NCBI RefSeq assembly: GCF_004664715.2
Contig: NC_051068.1
Location: forward strand, 129,724,716-129,788,715
Direction of reading: 5' to 3'
From: Peromyscus leucopus
Taxonomy: Eukaryota; Chordata; Mammalia; Rodentia; Cricetidae
DNA: 64,000 nt
A model generated the notes under the pieces. The model saw only the letters and a list, made by a program, of their open reading frames with translations. It did no database searches and was not told the origin of the DNA. Positions 33,666 through 44,954 of this stretch are shown here, piece after piece. A program made the position numbers and the translations under genes. How positions within the stretch are numbered: position 1 is the first letter of the stretch; the number at the start of each line of letters is the position of its first letter.

Positions 33666-34844
33666 ATGAAGAGCAATACAGCATCACCAGAACCTAGCCC
33701 TCCTCCAACATCTAGATCTGAACATCAAAAATTGGAAGAAGAAGAAGGAGGAGGAGGAGGAGGAGGAGGAGGAGGAGAGGAGGAGGAGAAGAAGAAGAAG
33801 AAGAAGAAGAAGAAGAAGAAGAAGAAGAAGAAGAAGAAGAAGAAGAAGAAGAAAACAGCCTTATGAATAACATCATGAAAAAGGTAGAGGCATATATAGA
33901 GGAAAAGACAAAAAACTGGGAAGAACGCTATAAAAAAACTAGAGGAAAGGACAAATAAAGTAGAAGAAAACAATAAAGTCCTGAAAGAAAACAATAAAGC
34001 ACTGAAAGAAAATCATGAAAAAGCAATGAAACAAATGAAGAAAACAGTCCAAAAACTAAAAAGGGAAATAGAAAAAATGAAGAAGATACAAACAGAGGGA
34101 ATGCTGGAAATAGAAAATCTGAGTAAATGATCAGGAACTTCAGATGCAAGTATAACCAACAGAATGCAAGAGATGGAAGAGAGGATCTCTGGCATTGAAG
34201 ATAGGGTAGAAGAAATAGATTCATCAGTCAAAGAAAACACTAAAGCCAACAAAGTCATGACTCAAAATGTCCAAGAAATTTGGGACACCATGAAAAGACC
34301 AAATCTACGAATAATAGGGATAGAAGAAGGAGAAGAATACCAACTCAAAGGCACAGAAAATATATTCAACAAGATCATAGAAGAAAACTTTCCCAACTTA
34401 GAGAAGGAAATGCCTATGAAGATACAAGAAGCCTATAGAACACCAAACAGACTAGACGCCCAAAAAAAGTCCCATCGCTACATAATAATTAAACAACTAA
34501 ATGTACAGAATAAAGAAAGAATATTAAGAGCAGCTAAGGAAAAAGGCCAAGTGACTTATAAAGGCAAACCCATCAGAATAACACCTGATTTCTCAATGGA
34601 GACTGTGAAAGCCAGAAGGACCTGGACAGATGTAATGCAGACACTAAAAGACCATGGATGCTAGCCTAGACTAATATACCCAGCAAAACTTTCAATCATC
34701 ATAGACGGAGTGAACAAGACATTCCAAGACAAAACCAGATTTAAACAATACTTATCCACAAACCCAGCCCTACAGTAAGCACTAGAAGGAAAATTCCAGC
34801 CTAATGAAGTCAGACACACCCTTGAAAACACAGGCAATAGATAA
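33666..34844 (+). pseudogene. L1 ORF1 (nucleic-acid-binding protein), broken
   Basis: ORF1p is the RNA-binding chaperone of the L1 particle. ATG at 33666 gives MKSNTASPEPSPPPTSRSEH, then runs into AGG and AAG triplet arrays (33737-33853) reading as Glu, Gly and Lys, with a stop at 33864. The coiled-coil heptads (33950-34130) remain in another register with in-frame stops. The RRM plus C-terminal domain is open at 34164-34664 (MQEMEERISGIEDRVEEI at its start, REAYRTPN-like block, QVTYKGKPIRITPDFS near the end). A TAG at 34662 replaces what is usually a Gln codon. The reading continues as PRLIYPAKLS to TAA at 34776 and 34842. Damage: frameshift around the triplet tract, several stops. Confidence 0.92.
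33737..33853 (+). repeat. (AGG)n/(AAG)n triplet expansion inside ORF1
   Basis: About 16 AGG/GAG units followed by about 22 AAG units, all purine. It is located in the ORF1 N-terminal region, where a short 'gaagaagaa' seed is still visible at the left edge. Confidence 0.97.
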
Positions 34845-34905
34845 AGCCACAGCAGTAAACCCCAAAGGAGAGAAGTACACACACTACCACCAAAAAATAA
34901 CAGAA

Positions 34906-37900
34906 ATGAACAATCACTGGTCATTAATATCCCTTAATATCAATGGACTTAATTCACCTATAAAAAGACATAGGCTTACAGAATGGATATGAAAGCATGA
35001 CCCATCTTTCTGCTGCATATAAGAAACACATCTCAAATTCAAAGACAGACACTACCTAAGAATAAAAGGCTGGGAAAAGACTTTCCAATCAAATGGTCTT
35101 AAGAAACAAGCGGGTGTAACCATCCTGATATCCAACGAAATAGACATCAAACTAAAATCAATCAAAAGAGATCAAGAAGGGCATTACATACTCATCACAG
35201 GAAAGATCCACCAAGATGAAGTTTTAATTCTGAACATTTATGCCCCAAATACATTTATGCCCACATATGTAAAAGAAACATTACTAAAGCTTAAACCACA
35301 TATAAAACACAACACATTAATAGTGGGAGATCTCAACACCCCACTCTCACCACTGGACAGATCTCCCAAATCAAAACTTAACAGAGAAATAAAGGACTTA
35401 GCTGATTTCATGACTCAAATGGACCTAACATATATCTACAGAGCATTCCATCCTAACAAAAAAGAATATACCTTCTTCTCAGCACCCCATGGAACCTTCT
35501 CTAAAATCGACCACATACTTTGCCAAAAAGCAAATCTCAACAGATACAAAACAATTGGAATAACCTCCTGTGTTCTACTAGACCACCATGGTTTAAAGTT
35601 AGATTTCAACAACAACAAAAAGTAGAGAAAACCTACAATCTCATGGAAACTGAATAATGCTCAACTGAATCACCAATGGGTTAAGGAAGAAATAAAGAAA
35701 GAAATTAAAGACTTCCTAGAGATCAACAAAAATGAAGACACCACATACCCAAACCTATGGGACACTATGAAAGCAGTGCTAAGAGGGAAATTCATAGCAC
35801 TAAATGTCCACATAAAGAAGTTGGAGAAATCTCACACTAGTGACTTAACAGCACACCTGAAAGCTCTAGAACAAGAAGAAGCAAAGTCTCCTAGGAAGAA
35901 TAGACACCACGAAATTATCAAAGTGAGAGCTGAAATCAATAAAATAGAAACAAAGAGAACAATACAAAAAATTAATGAAACAAAGAGTTGGTTCTTTGAG
36001 AAAATCAACAAGATAGACAAGCCCTTACCCAAACTAACCAAAAGACACAGAGAGAGCATCCAAATCAACAAAATCAGAAATGAAAAGGGGGACATAACAA
36101 CAGATATTGAGGAAATCCAGAGAATCATCAGGTCATACTTCAAAAACCTCTGCTCCACAAAACTGGAAAATCAAAAAGAAATGGATAATTTTCTGGATAG
36201 GTACTATATACCTAAGTTAAATCAAGAGCAGATAAACTATTTAAATAGTCCAATAACCCCTAAGGAAATAGAAACAGTCATTAAAATTCTCCCAAGCAAA
36301 AAAAAGCCCAGGACCAGATGGTTTCAGCGCAGAATTTTACCAGTTCTTCAAAGAAGAGTTAATACCAATACTCTCTAAATTGTTCCACACAATAGAAACA
36401 GAAGGAACATTACCAAACTCCTTCTATGAGGCTACAATTACCTTGATTCCTAAACCAAACAAGGATACAACAAAGAGAGAGAACTACAGACCGATCTCAC
36501 TCAAGAACATTGATGCAAAAATACTCAATAAAATACTGACAGACTCCGAGAACACATCAAAACAATTATCCACCATGATCAAGTAGGCTTCTTCCCAGGG
36601 ATGCAAGGGTGGTTCAACATATGAAAGTCCGTCAATGTAATACACCATATAAACAAACTCAAAGAAAAAACCACATGATCATCTCACTAGATGCAGAAAA
36701 GGCATTTGACAAAATCCAACACCCCTTCATGATAAAGGTCTTGGAGCGATCAGGAATACAGGAAACATACATAAACGTAATAAAGGCAATTTACAGAAAG
36801 CCAACAGCCAACATCAAATTAAATGGAGAGAAACTCAAATCAATTCCACTAAAATCTGGAATGAGGCAAGGCTGTCTGCTCACCCCATACTTATTCAATA
36901 TAGTACTTGAAGTTCTAGCCAGAGCAATAAGACAACATAAGGAGATTAAGGGGATACAAATTGGAAAGGAAGAAGAAGTCAAGCTTTCCCTATTTGCAGA
37001 TGACATGATAGTACACTTGAGTGATCCCAAAGATTCAACCAAGGAACTGATACAGCTTATAAACACCTTCAGCAACATAGCAGGATACAAGATCAACTAA
37101 AAAAATCAGTAGCCCTCCTATATACAATGGACAAAGAGGCTGAGAAGGAAATCAGAGATACATCACCCTTTACAATAGCCACAAATGACATAAAATACCT
37201 TGGGGTAACACTAACCAATCAAGTAAAAAACCTATATGACAAGAACTTTAAGTGCCTGAAAAAAGAAATTGAAGATGTCAGAAAATGGAAAGATCTCCCA
37301 TGCTCATGGATAGGCAGGACTAACAGTAAAAATGGCAATTTTACCAAAAACAATCTACAGATTCAATGCAATCCCCATCAAAATACCAACACAATTCTTC
37401 ACAGACCTAGAAAGAAAATACTCCACTTCATATGGAAAAACAAAAAACCCAGGATAGCCAAAAGAATCCTGTACAATAAAACAACCTCTGGAGGCATCAC
37501 GATCCCTGACTTCAAGCTCTACTATAGAGCTACAGTAATAAAAACAGCTTGTTACTGGCATAAAAACCAACATGTGGACCAATGGAATCAAACTGAAGAC
37601 CCTGACATTAATCCATACACCTATGAACATATAATTTTTGACAAAGAAGCCAAAAGTGTACAATGGAAAAAAGAAAGCATCTTCAACAAATGGTGCTGGC
37701 ATAACTGGATATCAACGTGTAGAAGGCTGCAAATAGGTCCATATCTATCACCGCGCACAAAACTTAAGTCCAAGTGGATGAAAGACCTCAACATAAATCC
37801 AGCTACTCTGATCCTGCTAGAAGAGAAAGTAGGAAGTAGTCTTGAACGCATTGGCATAGGAGATCACTTCCCAAATATAACACTAGTAGCTCAGACACTG

Positions 37901-38699
37901 AGAGAAGCAGTCAATCAATGGGACCTCTTGAAACTGAGAAGCTTTTGTAGAGCAAAGAATATGGTCAACAAGGCAAAGTGACAGCCTACAGAATGGGAAA
38001 AGGTATTCACCAACCCCACATCTGACAGAGGACTGATATCCAGGATATATAAGGAACTCAAGAAATTAGACATCAAAATGCCCAATTAAGAAATGGGCTA
38101 TAGAACTAAACAGAGAATTCTCAACAGAGGAAACTCAAATGGCTGAAAGACATTTAAGGAATTGCTCAACATCCCTAATTATCAGGGAAATGCAAATCAA
38201 AACAACTCTGAGATACCACCTTACGCCTGTCAGAATAGATCAAAAACACTGAAAACACCTTATACTGGAGAGGATGTGGAGCTAGGGGAACTCTCCTCCA
38301 CTGCTGGTGGGAATGCAAGCTTGTACAACCACTTTGGAAATCAATATGGTGCTTTCTTAAAAAATTGGGAATCAATCTCCCCCAAGATCCAGCTATACCT
38401 CTCTTGGGCATATACCCAAGGAATGCTCAATCATACCACAGGGCACATGCTCAGCTATATTCATAGCAGCATTGTTTGTAATAGCCAGAACCTGGAAACA
38501 ACCTAGATACCCTTCAACTGAAGAATGGATAAATAAAATGTGGTACATATACACAATGGAATACTACTCAGAAGAGAAAAACAGTGACATCATGAGGTTT
38601 GCAGGCAAATGGATGGATCTAGAAAAAATCATCCTGAGTGAGGTAACCCAGACTCAGAGAGACAAACATGGTATGCACTCACTCATAGGAGGATACTAG
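34906..38699 (+). pseudogene. L1 ORF2 (endonuclease/reverse transcriptase), broken
   Basis: ORF2p nicks target DNA and reverse-transcribes L1 RNA. It starts MNNHWSLISLNINGLNSPIK. Endonuclease: stops at 34990 and in the ETHL block; VGDLNTPLSP near 35325, KIDHIL near 35505, LLDHHGLKLDF near 35575. The pre-RT frame (35767-36378) frameshifts at an A8 run (about 36298) before the PGPDGF block. RT palm: [13 protein letters not shown] (36685), [10 protein letters not shown] (36860), FADD (36993-37004), the catalytic Asp pair intact. C-terminal part 37127-37981, stop at 37979, then remnants to IGGY-stop at 38699. At least four frameshifts and several stops; dead. Confidence 0.95.
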
Positions 38700-39209
38700 A
38701 TGTGGAATAAGGATGACTGGACTGCTACTCACAACACCAGGTAGGCTACCTGGAAAATAGGACCCCAAGAAAGACACGGGGATTGCCCAATGATGGAGAA
38801 ATGGATGAGATCTACATGAACAGCCTGGACGTGAGTGGAGGTAATGAGGGGCTCCCAGCTGGATCAGGCCCTCTGAATAGGTGAGACAGTTGATTGGCTT
38901 GATCTGTTTGGGAGGCATCCAGGCAGTGGGACTGGGTCCTGTGCTCAGTGCATGAACTGGCTGTTTGAAACCTGGGGCTTATGCAGGGACGCTTGGCTCA
39001 GCCTGTGGGGAGGGGACTGGACCTGCCTGGACTGAGTCTACCAGGTTGATCTCAATCCTTGGGGGAGTCTTTGCCCTGGAGGAGATTGGAATGGGGGGTT
39101 GACTGGGGGGAAGGGGAGGGATGCGGGAGGGGGGAGAACAAGGGAATCCATGGCTGATATGTAGAATTAAATTATATTGTAAAATTAAATTAAATTAAAT
39201 TAAAAAAAG
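38700..39209 (+). other. L1 3'UTR with G-rich purine tract and A-rich tail
   Basis: A G-rich run at 39088-39144 has several G5-G6 blocks, a known feature of L1 3'UTRs with quadruplex-forming potential. The tail is aattaaattaaattaaaaaa. Confidence 0.85.
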
Positions 39210-39615
39210 ATCCATTCTTTGGTTCCTCCAAGTCATTGATGTCAGTGAAGTACTTGTGACTAGACAAATTGCACTTGAGAGCATATTTGGTGAAGGTTCA
39301 AGTTCAACATAAACAGGTGAGTAGCTAGGTCACAGGTAATAGAAAAATTAATGATGATGGATGTTTTCTAAACATGTATCTAATATGTCATCATAGGGAA
39401 TATGCTGCAGAAATCACAAGGTACCTGTATTAAAGCAAGGATACAGTGTTCTTTAAGTGCGTTTTCAATGGGATTTTTTTTTTTATTACTGCTCTACCTT
39501 GAGTGGTAAAATCGTTGAAACACATCTGAAATACTCCAGGTACTAGGTTTGTAGTAGCTCTTACTAATTTCTGAAGTGTAAAAATGTTCAAGCCATGAAT
39601 CCAACTTTATTTAAC
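39210..39615. other. Unannotated sequence
   Basis: Nothing recognised beyond a short T-run near 39474-39482. Confidence 0.45.
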
Positions 39616-39655
39616 TTTCCTATTTATTTATTTATTTATTATTTATTTATTTATT

Positions 39656-40198
39656 GTTTTTTGAGACAGGGTTTCTCTGTGTAGCTTTGTGCCTTTCCTG
39701 GATCTCGCTCTGTAGACCAAGCTGGCCTTGAACTCACAAAGATCTGCCTGCCTCTGTGCTGTGGAATGGTCTGTATGTCAAATTGCTCTGATTGGTCAAT
39801 AATTAAAACACTGATTGGCCAGTGGCCAGGCAAGAAGTAGGTGGGACAAGGAGAGAGGAGAAATCTGGAAAGCAGAAGGCTGAGGCAGAGAGACACTGCC
39901 TGCCACCGCCATGATAAGAAGCATGTGAAGACGCCGGTAAGCCATAAGCCACATGGCAAGGTATAGATTTATGGAAATGGATTAATTTAAGATATAAGAA
40001 CAGTTAGCAAGAAGCCTGCCACGGCCATACAGTTTGTAAGCAATATAAGTCTCTGTGTTTACTTGGTTGGGTCTGAGCGCCTGTGGGACTGGCGGGTGAC
40101 AAAGATTTGTCCTGACTGTTGGCAAGGCAGGAAAACTCTAGATACACCTCTGCCTCCCAAGTGCTGGGATTAAAGGTGTGTGCCATCACCACCCGGCC
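39656..40198 (-). repeat. B1 SINE, antisense, split by a solo LTR
   Basis: 3' half at 39656-39756 ('tttgagacagggtttctctg'), 5' half at 40147-40198 ('cctctgcctcccaagtgctg' to 'caccacccggcc'). Preceded by an (ATTT)n tract at 39619-39655 that may derive from the tail. 'cctattta' before and after is a possible TSD. Confidence 0.92.
39757..40146 (+). mobile_element. Solo ERVK-like LTR inserted in B1, perfect 6-bp TSD
   Basis: 390 bp, starts TGCTGTGGAATGG and ends CTCTAGATACA. The TSD cctctg is perfect at 39751-39756 and 40147-40152 and falls inside B1 sequence, so the borders are certain. It contains 'aaaacactgattggcc', 'cattggatt'-type spacer, 'cacggccatacagtttgt'. It is the best reference copy of this LTR family in the window. 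Confidence 0.97.
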
Positions 40199-40519
40199 CC
40201 TATTTAACCTTCCTTTAATCTTACTTTTATACTGTGATAAAATAAGTAGTCAGTGGAATGTGTTGATTATGTGTATGCACATAGCATTCAACTGAGTACA
40301 ATTTCAGCTTCCTAATCAATTGGTTTATGTGATAGTCATCTTAGAACAGAACCTTGGCTATGAGAACTGGGGAGGCCTGGTCCCCTTGGATGATGACAAA
40401 GCTGAACTGCTGCACAGAGGTGGGCATCACAAAGAAACAAGGACCCAAGGAAGAAAACGCTTTTCACCCCTGTACAGCTCAGTTGAAGCTGACTAGAGGA
40501 CTGGAGCCCCAGAGTCACT
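40199..40519. other. Unannotated sequence
   Basis: Nothing recognised. Confidence 0.45.
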
Positions 40520-40622
40520 TCTTTTTTTGTTTTTCTATTTGAGATAGGGCCTGACTGTGTAGCTGAGGTTAGCCCATGATTTGCTATCCTGCTTTTATCT
40601 CCCTAGTGCTGAGATTCCAAAT
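40520..40622 (-). repeat. Old B1 SINE, antisense
   Basis: 'atttgagatagggcctgact', 'gtgtagctgaggttagccc', 'tagtgctgagattcc'. Confidence 0.7.
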
Positions 40623-40846
40623 TTTCTAAGTTTTTTCCACCAGAGGAGCCCCTGCCTATATTGTATTCATATTCTGCACTGGTTTTCCTCTATTTATCAC
40701 AGAGTATCTAAGTTGTATTGATGTTTAAGTTTTTTATTCACTGACATATTTAATCTATACTTCCTATCAAAAGTGATTGTAGGAGTTTCCAGATCTCTGA
40801 AAAAGACAAGTAAAATGGGAGACAATATCAAAAGATGATGTAGTTG

Positions 40847-40988
40847 ATTCTGGCTTTGTTGCATACGCTTTCAATTTCAGTTACTTAGAAAGCTGAGGCA
40901 GAAAGGTTAAAAGTTTAGGACTGGCTTGAGCTATAGAATGAGTTCAAGACCAACCTAAGCAACTTATCAAGACCTTATCTCTTTTCTT
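40847..40988 (+). repeat. Old B1/PB1 SINE
   Basis: 'ttacttagaaagctgaggca', 'gagttcaagaccaacctaag', 'aagaccttatctc'. The 5'-inverted L1 inserted at its 3' end; one TSD copy is B1 sequence. Confidence 0.7.
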
Positions 40989-41260
40989 ATAATTAATTTT
41001 ACATATCAGCCACAGATTCCCCTGTCCTCCCTCCTCCTGCCACCCTCCCCTGCCCTCCCCCCAATCCATGCCCCATTCCCACCTCCTCCAAGGCAAGGAC
41101 TCCCCCTGGGGATGCAGCTCAGCCTGGTAGATTCAGTTGAGGCAGGTCCAGTCCCTTCTTCCCTTCACCTAGGCTGAGCAAAGTGTCCTTGCATAGGCCC
41201 TAGGTTCCAAAAAGCCAGTTCATGCACTAAGGACAGGTCCCAGTCCTACTGCCTGAGGGC

Positions 41261-41761
41261 TGTGGTGGTATTGTGTTCCCCAAAATATTGGGCACCCTAA
41301 TAAACTTATCTGGGGTCAGAGACAGAACAACCACAATATTAAACATAAAGGATAGACAGTAGTAGCACATGCCTTTAATCCCAGCACTTGGGAGGCAGAG
41401 CTAGGCAGAAATCCATGTGTTCAAGGATACAGCCAAGCATGGTGACTCATGCCTTTAATCCCAGGGAGTGATGGTAGAAGGCAGAAAAATATATAAGGCG
41501 TGAGCACCAGGAACTAGAAGCATTTGGCCTGGTTAAGCATTTGACTGGTTAAGCCTTCAGGCTTTTGAGCAGCACAGTTCAGCTGAGAGCCATTCAGATA
41601 TGAGGACACAGAGGCTTCCAGTCTGAGGAAACAAGATCAGCTGAGAAGTTGGCGTGAGGTTAGCTGTGGCTTGTTCTGCTTCTCTGATCTTCCAGTGTTC
41701 ACCCCAATAACTGGCCTCAGGTTTGATTTTATTAATAAGGCCATCTAAGATTCCTGCTACA
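41261..41761 (+). mobile_element. Solo LTR (B1-containing family) inside the inverted L1
   Basis: 501 bp, TGTGGTGGTATTGTG...CCTGCTACA. Flanks gagggc (41255-41260) and gggggc (41762-41767), a 6-bp TSD with one transition. Contains two B1-like blocks (near 41367 and 41445) and TATATAAGG at 41490-41498. Confidence 0.92.
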
Positions 41762-42971
41762 GGGGGCCTCCTAAATAGTTCAAGCTACTTGACTGTCTCA
41801 CTTATCCAGAGGGCCTGATCCAGTTCCATGGGGGCTCCTCAGCTATTGGTTCACATTCCATGTGTTTCCACTAGTTTGTCTATTTGTCACTGTGCTTTTT
41901 CCAATCATGGTCTCAATATCTCTTGCTCACATAATCCCTCCTCTCTCATTGATTGGACTACTGGAGCTCCACTGGGGGCCTGGCTGTAGATCTTTGCACC
42001 TGCTTCCATCAGTCACTGGATGAGAGTTCTATCATGATAGGATGTTCAGCCATCCGATCACCAGAGTAGGTCTGTTCAGGCTTTCTCTCGACCATTGCCA
42101 GTAGTCTATTGTGGAGGTATCTGTGTGGATTTCTGGGGACCTCTCTAGCACTTTGCTTCTTCCTATTCCCATGGGGTCTTCATTTATCATGGTATCTCTT
42201 TCCTTGTTCTCCCTCTCTGTTCTTGTTCCAGCTGGGATCTCCCACTCCCCTAAGCTCTTTCCCTCGACCCTTGCCCTTCATTACCCACCCCCCCACATCC
42301 AATTTGCTCATGTAGATCTCATCCATTTCTCTGTTGTTGGGTGATCCCTGTGTCTTTCTTAGCATCCTCTTTACTAGGTAGCCTCCCTGGAGCTGTGAGT
42401 AGCAGTCTAGTTATCCTTTGCTTTACATCTAGTATTCTCCTATGAGTGAGTACATACCATGTTTGTCTCTCTGAGTCTGGGTTATCTCGCTCAGAATGAT
42501 TTTTTCTAGATCCATCCATTTGCCTGCAAACCTCATGATGTCATTGTTTTTCTCTGCTGAGTAGTACTCCATTTTGTATATGTACCACATTTTATTTATC
42601 CATTCTTCAGTCGAAGGGCATCTAGATTGTTTCCACGTTCTGGCTATTACAAACAATGCTGCTATGAACATAGCTGAGCATGTGCCCTTGTGGTATGATT
42701 GAGCATTCCTTGGGTATATGCCGAAGAGTAGACAAGCCCTTATCCAAACTAACCAAAAGGCAGGGAGACAGCATCCAAATTAGCAAAATCAGAAATGAAA
42801 GGGGAGACATAAGAACAGACACTAAGGAAATCCAGAGAATCATCAGGTCATACTTCAAAAACCTCTACTCCACAAAACTGGAAAATCTAAAAGAAATGGA
42901 TAATTTTCTAGATAGGTACCACATACCAATAACCCCTAAGGAAATAGAATCAGTCATTACAAGTCTTCCAA

Positions 42972-42972
<1 letters not shown>

Positions 42973-43007
<35 letters not shown>
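42973..43007 (+). repeat. A35 run inside L1 ORF2 sequence
   Basis: The homologous site in the 33-39 kb L1 (36298-36305) has only A8. Both are followed by 'gcccaggaccagatggttt'. Confidence 0.95.
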
Positions 43008-43008
<1 letters not shown>

Positions 43009-43078
43009 CCCAGGACCAGATGGTTTCAATGCAGAATTCTACCTTATCTCTTTTTCTTTTTTTAAACATGAAAAAAGA

Positions 43079-43128
43079 AGGGGTGGTGGGATGTAGCTCT
43101 GCGGTGGTATACTTGCTTCCCATGTAGT
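43079..43128 (+). repeat. ID-like SINE fragment
   Basis: 'gatgtagctctgcggtggta' and 'tacttgcttcccatg' resemble an ID/B4 head. Short and diverged. Confidence 0.45.
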
Positions 43129-43254
43129 GGAGTGGTAGTAGAAAAAAAAGGATGGTTACAAAACATGAGCATTTACAGCAATATGACATGTCATACTTTG
43201 GTATGGAGGGAAAAACACAGCCAGAATTTTGGGGTTACATTTGACAATGCTAGG

Positions 43255-43728
43255 TGTGGTGATATTTTGTCCCCCAAAACATTGTGCACCCTAATAAACT
43301 TATTTGGGGTCAGAGAACAGAACAGCTACTAGATAGACATAGAGGCCAGAAAATAGTGACACACACACTTTTAATCCTAGCCTTCTGGAGGCAGAGATCC
43401 ATTTCGATCTCTGTGAAGTCAAAGCCACACTGGAAACAACTAGGCATGGTGACACATGCCTTTAATCCCAGCACTTGAGATCTCATGTCTTGCTTTGGAA
43501 AGACACATGCCTTTAATCCCAGGAAGTGATGGCAGAGAGCTGAAAGGTATATAAGGCATGATGACCAGGAACTAGAAGGTCCTTTTAAGCTTTTATGCTT
43601 TTAAGCAGCAGTTCAGCTGAGACCCATTTGGATGAGGACACAGAGGCTTCCAGTTTGAGGAAACAAGATCAGCTAAGGAACTGGGGAAGTGAGGTTAGCT
43701 GTGGCTTGTTCTGTTTCTCTGATCTTAG
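43255..43728 (+). mobile_element. 3'-truncated LTR of the B1-containing family
   Basis: Starts TGTGGTGATATTTTGTCC, shares 'caccctaataaacttat', two B1-like blocks and TATATAAG (43548-43555). It stops at 'ctgatctt', about 80 bp before the usual ...GCTACA end. Confidence 0.85.
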
Positions 43729-43984
43729 AAATTCATCTTACAGCCAGGAGTTTGTAAAGCCACCCCAAGCACAAGACCAGGTTCTTTCACTTCCAGTGGC
43801 TAATACAAGGACAGTAACACAACTAAATGCAATAATACTACCAAAGTGGCTAATGTTAAAATATTTTGGTATTTGAAATGATTGCACGACTAAAGTATTT
43901 GCTTTGGTCAGGTTATTGTAGTTTTATTAAACATAATATTCAGCTCATTGGCCCAATGACTGATTGACAGCTTTTGTGTGTATG

Positions 43985-44915
43985 TTGGGGGGTGGGGATA
44001 ATTTTTATAGTTCTTTATATATTCTAGAAATTACCCTCTTATTTGAAGTATGGCTCATAAAACATTTGTCTCATTGTGTAGGATGTCTGTTCACTTTTCT
44101 GGTAGTTTCCTTTGATGTATAAAAGTATTTTAATTGCTTTCATTCCCATTTTTCAATTCAGATTATTCCTTGTGCAACTAGAGTCCTGTTAGGAAAGTTT
44201 TTGGCTGTGCCCGCATCTTGAAATGCTTTCCCTATGTTTTCAGTTTTTCAAATTTTAAGATTTTTGATCTATTTTCAGTTGATTTTTGTTGAGATGAAAC
44301 TTAGTCTAAATTCATATTTTTGCAGGTATGTGGTGGTATTGTGTTCCCCAAAATATTGTGTACTCTAATAAATTTATCTGGGGTCAGAGAACAGACAGCC
44401 ACTAGATACAAAGGCTAGAAAATGGTGGCACTCACACCTTTAACCCTAGCATTCCAGAGATAGAAATCCCTCTGGATCTCTGTGAGTTCAAGGCCACATT
44501 GGAAATAGCCAAGCCTGGTGACACACACCTTTAATCCCAGAAAGCCAGCCTTTAATCCCAGGGAGTGGTGGTAGAAAGAAGAAAGATATATAAGGCGTGA
44601 GGACCAGAAACGAGAGGCATTTGGCTGGTTAAGCATTTGGCTGGTTCAGCATTTGGCTGGTTAAGCATTCAGGCTTTCAGGTAGCACAGTTCAGCTGAGA
44701 GCCATTGGGATGAGGACTCAGAGGCCTCCAGTCTGAGGAGAAAAGACCAGCTGAGGATCCGGCGAGGTGAGATAGCTGTGGTTTGTTCTGTCTCTCTGAT
44801 CTACCAGCATTGACCCCAATAACTGGCCTCAGGTTTGATTTTACTAATAAGACTCTTTAAGATTCATGCTACACAGGTAGATATTCAGTTTTGCCAGAAC
44901 TGTTTGAACCTTGGG
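43985..44915 (-). pseudogene. L1 ORF2 C-terminal relic, antisense, split by a solo LTR
   Basis: 43998-44328 ('ttatagttctttatatattc', 'gttgatttttgttgagat') and 44880-44915 ('gatattcagttttgccag') are the reverse complement of the ORF2 region after the NKWCW block. The solo LTR at 44329-44873 splits it. Confidence 0.75.
44329..44873 (+). mobile_element. Solo LTR (B1-containing family), perfect 6-bp TSD
   Basis: 545 bp, TGTGGTGGTATTGTG...TTCATGCTACA, with TSD caggta exact at 44323-44328 and 44874-44879. Best-defined member of this family. It has B1-like blocks ('ggcactcacacctttaaccc', 'gacacacacctttaatccc'), TATATAAG (44587-44594), and a triplicated 'catttggctggttaag' unit (44619-44665). Confidence 0.97.
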
Positions 44916-44954
44916 GTTCCCAATTTCACAAAATGAATGTAGGGGGTACAAATG

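Larger units (their letters stand above)
33225..39209 (+). mobile_element. Nearly full-length L1 retrotransposon (about 6 kb), inactive
   Basis: GC-rich 5'UTR, ORF1, short spacer, ORF2, 3'UTR with G-rich purine tract and an (AAATT)n-like tail, all in order. Both ORFs carry stops and frameshifts, so it cannot move. The 5' limit is approximate; I found no convincing TSD ('gatccattctttgg' follows the tail). The L1 fragments at 18.4, 27.3 and 41-43 kb are close relatives. Confidence 0.95.
40989..43041 (-). mobile_element. 5'-inverted (twin-primed) L1 with ~16-bp TSD
   Basis: Sense on the minus strand: 42724 down to 40989 is ORF2 C-terminus plus 3'UTR (matches 38406-39190), interrupted by an LTR at 41261-41761. 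42725-43041 is in the opposite orientation and equals ORF2 36012-36345 ('agacaagcccttatcc', 'agaaatggataattttcta'). TSD ccttatctcttttctt (40973-40988) and ccttatctctttttctt (43042-43058). Inverted 5' segment, about 2 kb of L1 missing at the junction and intact TSD are the twin-priming hallmarks. Confidence 0.93.

Noticed and set aside
33725..33994. Poly-Phe/Ser/Pro frame opposite the triplet expansion
   Set aside because: Reverse strand of the purine triplet array in L1 ORF1.
34906..38699. Active L1 ORF2
   Set aside because: At least four frameshifts and several in-frame stops, although the FADD residues are intact.
33200..39240. TSD for the full-length L1
   Set aside because: Only a shared 'ttcttt' was found on the two sides; too short to claim.
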